Shown one piece after another: positions 58,783 through 64,000 of a DNA stretch of 64,000 nucleotides. The notes under the pieces are model-generated. The model was not told where the DNA came from. It ran no database searches and was given only the letters and a program-made list of their open reading frames with translations. Both the position numbers and the translations under genes were made by a program. Source of the DNA: Photorhabdus bodei (GTDB lineage: Bacteria > Pseudomonadota > Gammaproteobacteria > Enterobacterales > Enterobacteriaceae); NCBI RefSeq assembly GCF_003287735.1, contig NZ_NSCM01000009.1, positions 53,977 to 117,976 of the forward strand. Direction: 5' to 3'. Position 1 is the first letter of the stretch; each line of letters opens with the position of its first letter.

Positions 58783-60880
58783 GACAAGGCATCTCCTGTT
58801 TTAATTCTTGTTGTAACTGCCAGAGCTTCCGGTATTGTCTACCGTGGTTAAGTAGCTGTTCATGAGAGCCTTGTTCGAGAATTTCCCCCTGTTTAAGAAC
58901 AATGATGCGATCACAATGACGTACAGTTGAAAGGCGGTGTGCGATTGTGATAACCGTTCTGCCTTGGGCAATTTCCGCCATATTGGATTGAATGAGTGAT
59001 TGTGATTCATCATCAAGCGCACTGGTTGCTTCATCAAGAATGAGAATTTTGGGGTTAGTCAGGAGAGTTCGGGCAATCGCCAGCCGCTGACGTTGACCGC
59101 CGGATAAAGATTGTCCGCCTTCTGCGATAGTTGTGTCATATCCCATCGGCAGCTTGAGAATAAATTCATGAGCACCTGCCAGCTTAGCGGCTTTAATCAC
59201 GGCTTCCAGGTTGGCGTCAGGTTTTGACTGGGCAATATTTTCATATACCGTTTTGTTAAATAAGAAATTTTCTTGTAGAACCACACCGACTTGCTGTCTG
59301 AGTGTTTCAATATTTATATTTTGTAATGGGATTCCATCTAAGGTAATTGCGCCTATTTCTGGGGTATAAAGGCGGAGTAATAAACGAGCCAATGTACTTT
59401 TTCCGGAACCAGAGGCACCGATGATACCAATGGTTTCTCCGGCTCTGATATCGAGAGTCAATCCTTTAATCGTTGGTGGAATATCGGGTTGATAGCGAAA
59501 AACAACATGGCTAAATGAGACTGCTCCTTGCAGTGTGATTTGCTGCTGGCCGGATTGTTGCTCGGTTGGCAGGTTTAACATATCTCCTAACTTATCGACG
59601 GCCACCCGCGTTCTGATAAATTGTCCCCATAGTTCCACTAATCTGGCTAATGGTTGGGCCGTGTGATTTACCATCATATTGAAGGCGATCAACTGACCGA
59701 TGGTCATTTGCAGTGATAAAACCTCTGATGCGCCTAACCAGAGAATTGCCGCAATGGTAACTTTTTGCAGTAGCATAACAATATGGTTTGAACGATTACC
59801 CAGTTGCTGTACTGCGTAACTAGTATCGACCATCTTCTCAGTCTGGCTATCCCAACGGCGAACGAATTTAGGCTCTACCGCCAGACTTTTCAGGGTTTCA
59901 GCACCAGAAACCGTTTCAGTCAGAAAAGAGGTATTTATTGCTGCATGGGTGAATTGTTGTTCAACCGCTTTTTCCATACGAGGCGTCACCCACCATGCCA
60001 AAATGGCATAACAAGGGAAGGTTGCGAGAAAAACCCAAGTTAGTAGGCCGGATAACAGGCTCATCACGTAGATGAAAATAAACATAAATAGAACATCGAC
60101 AGATAAGGTGAACATTGAGCCGGTCAGGAACTCTCTAACGGTATCCAGTTCACGCACCCGAGTAACAATAGCTCCCACTTGGCGGGATTTAAAAAAGAGT
60201 AAAGGTAGCCCGAACAGATGCCGGACTAGTTTTAATCCCAGTTTGATATCAATGCGGTTTGCGGTGTGAGCGTATTGGTATTCTCGTAATCCACGTAAAA
60301 TCACCTCGATGATGCCGGCGATGATTAAGCCAAAGACTAATACATCAAGTGTTGATAGCGCTTGATGGATTAAGACCTTATCCATTACCACTTGAATAAC
60401 TAAGGGAGAAATTAGCGCAAGAATTTGTAATACAAAGGAAAATAACAGTATCTCACATAGATTTTTCTTTTGTGCCAGAAATTCTGGAATAAACCAACGG
60501 ATGTTAAATTTAGCTTGTTTCTGTTTTATTTTAATCCATTTTCCATTCCACTCTTTTATCAGCCTTTCTTCGGACCATATTTCAGGATTTTCTTTATCAA
60601 CCCTCTGTATTAGTGAGTTCTCTTTATTCGATTTGGCTAAAACAAAGGGTAGGCCATTATTATCAAACAAGATTGCGGGTAGAAGTATATTATGGTGCTT
60701 TTTTCTTACGGAATTTTTACTTGAAATCGATAAATTAAATTTTTCCTCTATATTACTTATAGATGAATAATAACAATTAGATTTTTTTAAGTTATCAATG
60801 TCAGTGATGTTTTCTTTTCTATTATATATCATCAATATTAATTTTAATGATGCTATGGTTAATTTCTCAATTTTATTCAT
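58775..60880 (-). CDS. rtxB: RtxB-like type I secretion ABC transporter
   Basis: 701 residues, first gene of rtxBDE. The N-terminal 140 residues are a divergent C39-like domain, AT-rich and Lys/Asn-rich, without a catalytic Cys-His pair that I can identify. Then come six helices and an ATPase with [17 protein letters not shown] and ILILDEATSALD. It is paralogous to rtxE over the membrane and ATPase parts. The position next to the divergent rtxH matches V. cholerae rtxB. Confidence 0.88.
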   Translation of the reverse strand: MNKIEKLTIASLKLILMIYNRKENITDIDNLKKSNCYYSSISNIEEKFNLSISSKNSVRKKHHNILLPAILFDNNGLPFVLAKSNKENSLIQRVDKENPEIWSEERLIKEWNGKWIKIKQKQAKFNIRWFIPEFLAQKKNLCEILLFSFVLQILALISPLVIQVVMDKVLIHQALSTLDVLVFGLIIAGIIEVILRGLREYQYAHTANRIDIKLGLKLVRHLFGLPLLFFKSRQVGAIVTRVRELDTVREFLTGSMFTLSVDVLFMFIFIYVMSLLSGLLTWVFLATFPCYAILAWWVTPRMEKAVEQQFTHAAINTSFLTETVSGAETLKSLAVEPKFVRRWDSQTEKMVDTSYAVQQLGNRSNHIVMLLQKVTIAAILWLGASEVLSLQMTIGQLIAFNMMVNHTAQPLARLVELWGQFIRTRVAVDKLGDMLNLPTEQQSGQQQITLQGAVSFSHVVFRYQPDIPPTIKGLTLDIRAGETIGIIGASGSGKSTLARLLLRLYTPEIGAITLDGIPLQNINIETLRQQVGVVLQENFLFNKTVYENIAQSKPDANLEAVIKAAKLAGAHEFILKLPMGYDTTIAEGGQSLSGGQRQRLAIARTLLTNPKILILDEATSALDDESQSLIQSNMAEIAQGRTVITIAHRLSTVRHCDRIIVLKQGEILEQGSHEQLLNHGRQYRKLWQLQQELKQEMPCHD

Positions 60881-61202
60881 GAAAAAATATCTTTAAAATC
60901 CACAAAATATGAATTAAAACAAATGGTTATATTAATTTTGTGTAGCATTTAAGTGTTACTTATTATCTTATATTTATTGTCATTATCGATGTAGGTAAAT
61001 GGGACTATATATGTGGGGTAAAAGGACTTTTTGTGTGTAAATGTTGATTTTGAGTTTTTTATCTATATTATTTCATTGGTTTTTTTACTCTTAATGTATT
61101 TATAGATATAAAAATTCAAGATACCCGTGAATCAAATGTCTTATTTGTTGTAAACGTTGTATAACTTCATTAATAAGTTGTTTATTTTTGGTAAATAAAA
61201 AT
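60881..61202. promoter_or_regulatory. Divergent promoter region of the MARTX locus
   Basis: 322 very AT-rich bases between rtxB (left) and rtxH (right). It must contain both promoters and any regulator sites; a silencer role for H-NS is plausible from composition only. No gene. Confidence 0.55.
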
Positions 61203-61553
61203 ATGTCTGAAAAATTCGTACAAACCATCTCTAGTGTTAATTATAATAAAGGGATTTTTTCTCTTTATTTCGTTGGTCAAGAACCTAATCGTATGGCGAA
61301 TGGGATAATGGCAGAAAATGATAATGAACTTGAATTAAAGCAAGTTATCCATATGCCAGCATCGGGATTTATGTATATGGTTTCGATGGTTAAAAATATG
61401 TTGGAAGATCCACGAATGGCGGCTGAATTTGACAAATTGGTTGCAGCAGGGTTTTTACCTGCTCCACAAGTGGCTGAAGAGCAAATTGTATCGGAATCTA
61501 TAGCGGAAGAGCCTGCTAACGCTAAAAAACGCCTATCTAAAAATACAAAATAA
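61203..61553 (+). CDS. rtxH: RtxH-like conserved protein of MARTX loci
   Basis: 116 residues, no signal peptide or membrane helix. The first 85 residues look folded (SSVNYNKGIFSLYFVGQEPN, then PASGFMYMVSMVKNMLEDPR); the rest is a charged Ala/Glu/Lys tail. It occupies the place of rtxH directly before rtxC in V. cholerae; its role is unknown there too. The ATG at 61203 is preferred over a TTG at 61188; ribosome sites are weak. Confidence 0.7.
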   Translation: MSEKFVQTISSVNYNKGIFSLYFVGQEPNRMANGIMAENDNELELKQVIHMPASGFMYMVSMVKNMLEDPRMAAEFDKLVAAGFLPAPQVAEEQIVSESIAEEPANAKKRLSKNTK

Positions 61554-61574
61554 GATCTCATGGTTGATTAGCGG

Positions 61575-62036
61575 ATGGCGATTATACATCAACCAGTGAA
61601 ACTGAATAACGCAGAAATTCAAGCAATGATTGGAGGAGTAATGCTGCTGAGTCAGCATTCTCCTCTGCATCGGAGATACCTGGTGTCCGAGTGGCATCAG
61701 CGTATCTTGCCTTCATTTGAGTTGAATCAGTTTTGCTATTACGAAGATGAACACGGGAACCCAATCGCTTTTTGTAATTGGGCTTTTTTATCTGAGCAGA
61801 ATCGAGATGAGCTTCTTTCGGGAGAAAGAGAGCTTATCCACACAGATTGGCGCTCAGGTCCACATATCTTTTTTCCCGAAATGATTGCTCCTTTTGGTCA
61901 CGGTCGTGAAGTTGCCAGGGATTTGCGCCGCCGTGTCTTTTTGCCGTGGAAAGGCCGGAAAGCTTGTACTGTCCGCGGGAAGCTGGATGTTCAAAATAAC
62001 CGCTGTATTCGTCAGGTACAGTGGTTTTTTGTTTAA
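61575..62036 (+). CDS. rtxC: RtxC, toxin-activating lysine acyltransferase
   Basis: 153 residues of the HlyC family, which attach fatty acyl groups from acyl carrier protein to lysines of RTX toxins. The catalytic histidine is H32 in HSPLHRRYLVSEW. The HlyC D92 position is E102 here (FFPEMIAPFG). NWAFLS matches the HlyC SWANLS segment. It starts 21 bases after rtxH and ends 27 bases before rtxA. Confidence 0.9.
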   Translation: MAIIHQPVKLNNAEIQAMIGGVMLLSQHSPLHRRYLVSEWHQRILPSFELNQFCYYEDEHGNPIAFCNWAFLSEQNRDELLSGERELIHTDWRSGPHIFFPEMIAPFGHGREVARDLRRRVFLPWKGRKACTVRGKLDVQNNRCIRQVQWFFV

Positions 62037-62063
62037 TTTTTGTATGACTTAAAGGGATTTTTG

Positions 62064-64000
62064 ATGGGGAAATCATCAAATAGAAGTACAGAGTATTTCT
62101 TTACTGGAAAATACTACGACGATAATGATGGTAATAGTATTACTGCTATTGGTGTCGGGGGTGAAGTTTATGCTTATGGCGGAAATGATGATGTTACTGT
62201 TGGTTCATTAAAGGTCGATGTATACCATACGAATGGTGAACTTTCGGTAAAGGGAGCCTCAGGTTATACCGGTATTAGTAAAACGGGAAATGGCGGCTTG
62301 TCATTTGCCGGTGCAGCCGGTTCGGCTTTTATTGATCACACAGGTGAAACGGGAAATTTAAATTATTCAGGTGCTGCCGGCTATAATAAACTGGTTCGTA
62401 AAGGTTTGTCTGGTGATACAAATTTTAAAGGGGCCGGTGGATACAATAAGTTATGGCATGAAACTAACCGGGGAGATTTAGATTTTGCTGGTGCAGGGGG
62501 ATACAACGACATTGACCATACCTGGTTTAACCGTTATCAAGATTCACAGGGAAATGTGACTTTTAATGGCGCAGGCGCTGCAAATAGTATCAATTCACGA
62601 GTAGAAAGCGGTAACGTTACATTCAATGGAGCAGGTGCTGATAATCACATCATACGTAAAGGTAAAGAAGGTAATATTATCTTACGAGGTGCGGGGGCAT
62701 CGAATCGAATTGAGCGTGTACGCCAAAATAAAGATGGGTATGAACAGACGCGTGGTGATATTACTTTTGAAGGTGCGGGTGGTTATAACAAACTCTATTC
62801 TGATGTCGCGCATGGCAATATTAATTTCTCCGGTGCTGGTGCTTACAATGAAATCACCAGAACAGGCATGAATAGCGATTTCTATGGTGAGACACTGGAA
62901 TTTGCTAAAGCCGAAGAAATCGTATTGACGACGGCAACGATGGGAGGAAGCTGGATCCAGGAGTCTCAACATGTCACAGGTATTAAATCAACCGTCGAAC
63001 CGGATACCTATCTTTTTGCGTTTGCTGACGAAATGTATACTAAAATCAGCAAAGTCCAGCTTCAAAATAATCCCACCACGGGTAGACTCGGTTATCATGC
63101 CACTTCTTGGTATAAAGCAGGTAATCACCTTGAAAATCTTGCTGCGAAAGAAATTTCGCCGGGCAATGGATTTGTCGCGGTAAACGCTAATGGCGCTTAC
63201 CGTCTCTCCAGTTTGGTTTTTGAGCATCAGCAACCCGTCGAGATTCATGCTATCGAGGAAAGCCTGCTGATAGATCAGTGGGTAACCTATGCGGGTGGCA
63301 TGGTGGTTAAAGCAGAGGATATCTCGCTAGGTGATGCCAAAATGGGAGGGTACGCGATCTCTTCTAATGGACTGAAAATCGATGTCTCTCCGGTTAAATC
63401 AAATGAGCAACCTGATACTTATGTATATGCAATATTTCTGGAACCTTATACCAAAGTGGTTGAAGTTCAGTTGACCAATGATCCTGATACAGGACAACTG
63501 AAATACAAAGCAACAGCATGGTACAAAACAGGCGATCATACGGGTAATTTAGCCAATGAAAAGTTTTCCTATGATAATGGATATACCTCCATTGGTGCCG
63601 GCTACACGTTAAGCCAGCTTCAATATAGTGCCAATACAGTGCACCATGCTTCTCATCGATTAGTACATAGCGAAGAATATAGTCAGCAAGACCTTGTTGA
63701 GTCATCCACAAGCAGTGGTTACGTGAGTTTTAACGGTGCGGGTGGTGGAAACGTTATTAAATCTAATGTTACTCGGGGAAATGTTAATTTTAAAGGCGCA
63801 GGGGCGGCAAACGTCATTTTGCATGGTTCAAAATTCGGTGATACGAATTTTGATGGTGCGGGTGCAGCCAACATCATTGTGAAAAGTGGTGAAAAGGGCG
63901 ATCTGACATTTCATGGTGCGGGTTTAGCCAATGTTCTGGTTCACCAAGGCCAGAGCGGAAAAATGAATGTTGATGCTGGTGGTGCGGTAAATGTTCTTGT
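62064..64000 (+). CDS. rtxA: RtxA, MARTX toxin N-terminal part (runs off window)
   Basis: Open from the ATG at 62064 (AAAGGGA upstream) to the window end: 645 codons with no stop. The first 275 or so residues hold at least eight Gly/Ala-rich A-repeats of the form G-x-x-F-x-GAG-x-x-N-x-I (for example GNVTFNGAGAANSI, GNINFSGAGAYNEI). A different region of about 270 residues follows, with a duplicated module at about 313-370 and 450-507. From about residue 552 the A-repeats resume (YVSFNGAGGGNVI and four more). These features define multifunctional-autoprocessing RTX toxins, secreted giants that form a pore and release effector domains. Effector domains and the cysteine protease lie beyond the window. 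Confidence 0.92.
   Translation, partial: MGKSSNRSTEYFFTGKYYDDNDGNSITAIGVGGEVYAYGGNDDVTVGSLKVDVYHTNGELSVKGASGYTGISKTGNGGLSFAGAAGSAFIDHTGETGNLNYSGAAGYNKLVRKGLSGDTNFKGAGGYNKLWHETNRGDLDFAGAGGYNDIDHTWFNRYQDSQGNVTFNGAGAANSINSRVESGNVTFNGAGADNHIIRKGKEGNIILRGAGASNRIERVRQNKDGYEQTRGDITFEGAGGYNKLYSDVAHGNINFSGAGAYNEITRTGMNSDFYGETLEFAKAEEIVLTTATMGGSWIQESQHVTGIKSTVEPDTYLFAFADEMYTKISKVQLQNNPTTGRLGYHATSWYKAGNHLENLAAKEISPGNGFVAVNANGAYRLSSLVFEHQQPVEIHAIEESLLIDQWVTYAGGMVVKAEDISLGDAKMGGYAISSNGLKIDVSPVKSNEQPDTYVYAIFLEPYTKVVEVQLTNDPDTGQLKYKATAWYKTGDHTGNLANEKFSYDNGYTSIGAGYTLSQLQYSANTVHHASHRLVHSEEYSQQDLVESSTSSGYVSFNGAGGGNVIKSNVTRGNVNFKGAGAANVILHGSKFGDTNFDGAGAANIIVKSGEKGDLTFHGAGLANVLVHQGQSGKMNVDAGGAVNVL

Overview
The window reads as a chromosome segment of an AT-rich enterobacterium of the Morganellaceae, most likely Photorhabdus (inference). 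The backbone follows the E. coli order around 14-15 min almost gene for gene: cspE-crcB-lipA-lipB-ybeD-dacA-rlpA-mrdB-mrdA-rlmH-rsfS-nadD-holA-lptE-leuS-gltLKJI-lnt-corC-ybeY-ybeZ-miaB-ubiF, a Met/Leu/Gln tRNA operon, nagC-nagA-nagB, glnS, then fur-fldA-ybfE. Six ERIC (127-bp enterobacterial) repeats, IS605-type remnants and the head of a MARTX toxin locus point to an insect- or host-associated enteric.

Layout. 1-3.5 kb: nrdHIEF class Ib ribonucleotide reductase operon (nrdF cut by the window edge) with two NrdR boxes. 3.7-29.3 kb: ogt, cspE and the conserved housekeeping block (lipoate attachment, cell elongation, leucyl-tRNA synthetase, aspartate/glutamate uptake, lipoprotein maturation, tRNA and ubiquinone modification). 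29.3-31.3 kb: an insertion between ubiF and the tRNAs with a gene remnant, an ERIC, a hypothetical gene and a tnpB-bearing IS605-like element whose RuvC core is deleted. 31.4-37.4 kb: six tRNAs, then amino-sugar genes with two matching candidate NagC operators that flank nagE. 37.5-39.9 kb: a lone AT-rich glycosyltransferase and a long gene-poor spacer. 40-41.6 kb: glnS.

41.8-48.6 kb is an accessory island: a LysR regulator, a heme-oxygenase-like diiron oxidase with an intact HxxxDxxH motif, a second decayed tnpB element inside broken genes, a PHBH-type flavin monooxygenase and a short cupin, dotted with ERICs. Together they may form an undescribed small-molecule pathway. 49.4-52.1 kb: secreted chitobiase, which would feed GlcNAc into the nag genes upstream. 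52.2-54 kb: fur, fldA, ybfE.

54.1-64 kb: a MARTX locus in the Vibrio cholerae arrangement. rtxB-rtxD-rtxE (two ABC transporters around one HlyD-type adaptor) run leftward; rtxH-rtxC-rtxA run rightward from a shared 322-bp divergent region; a GlxA/AraC-type regulator sits beyond rtxE. RtxA (first 645 residues visible) begins with glycine-rich A-repeats interrupted by a duplicated module, and runs off the window.
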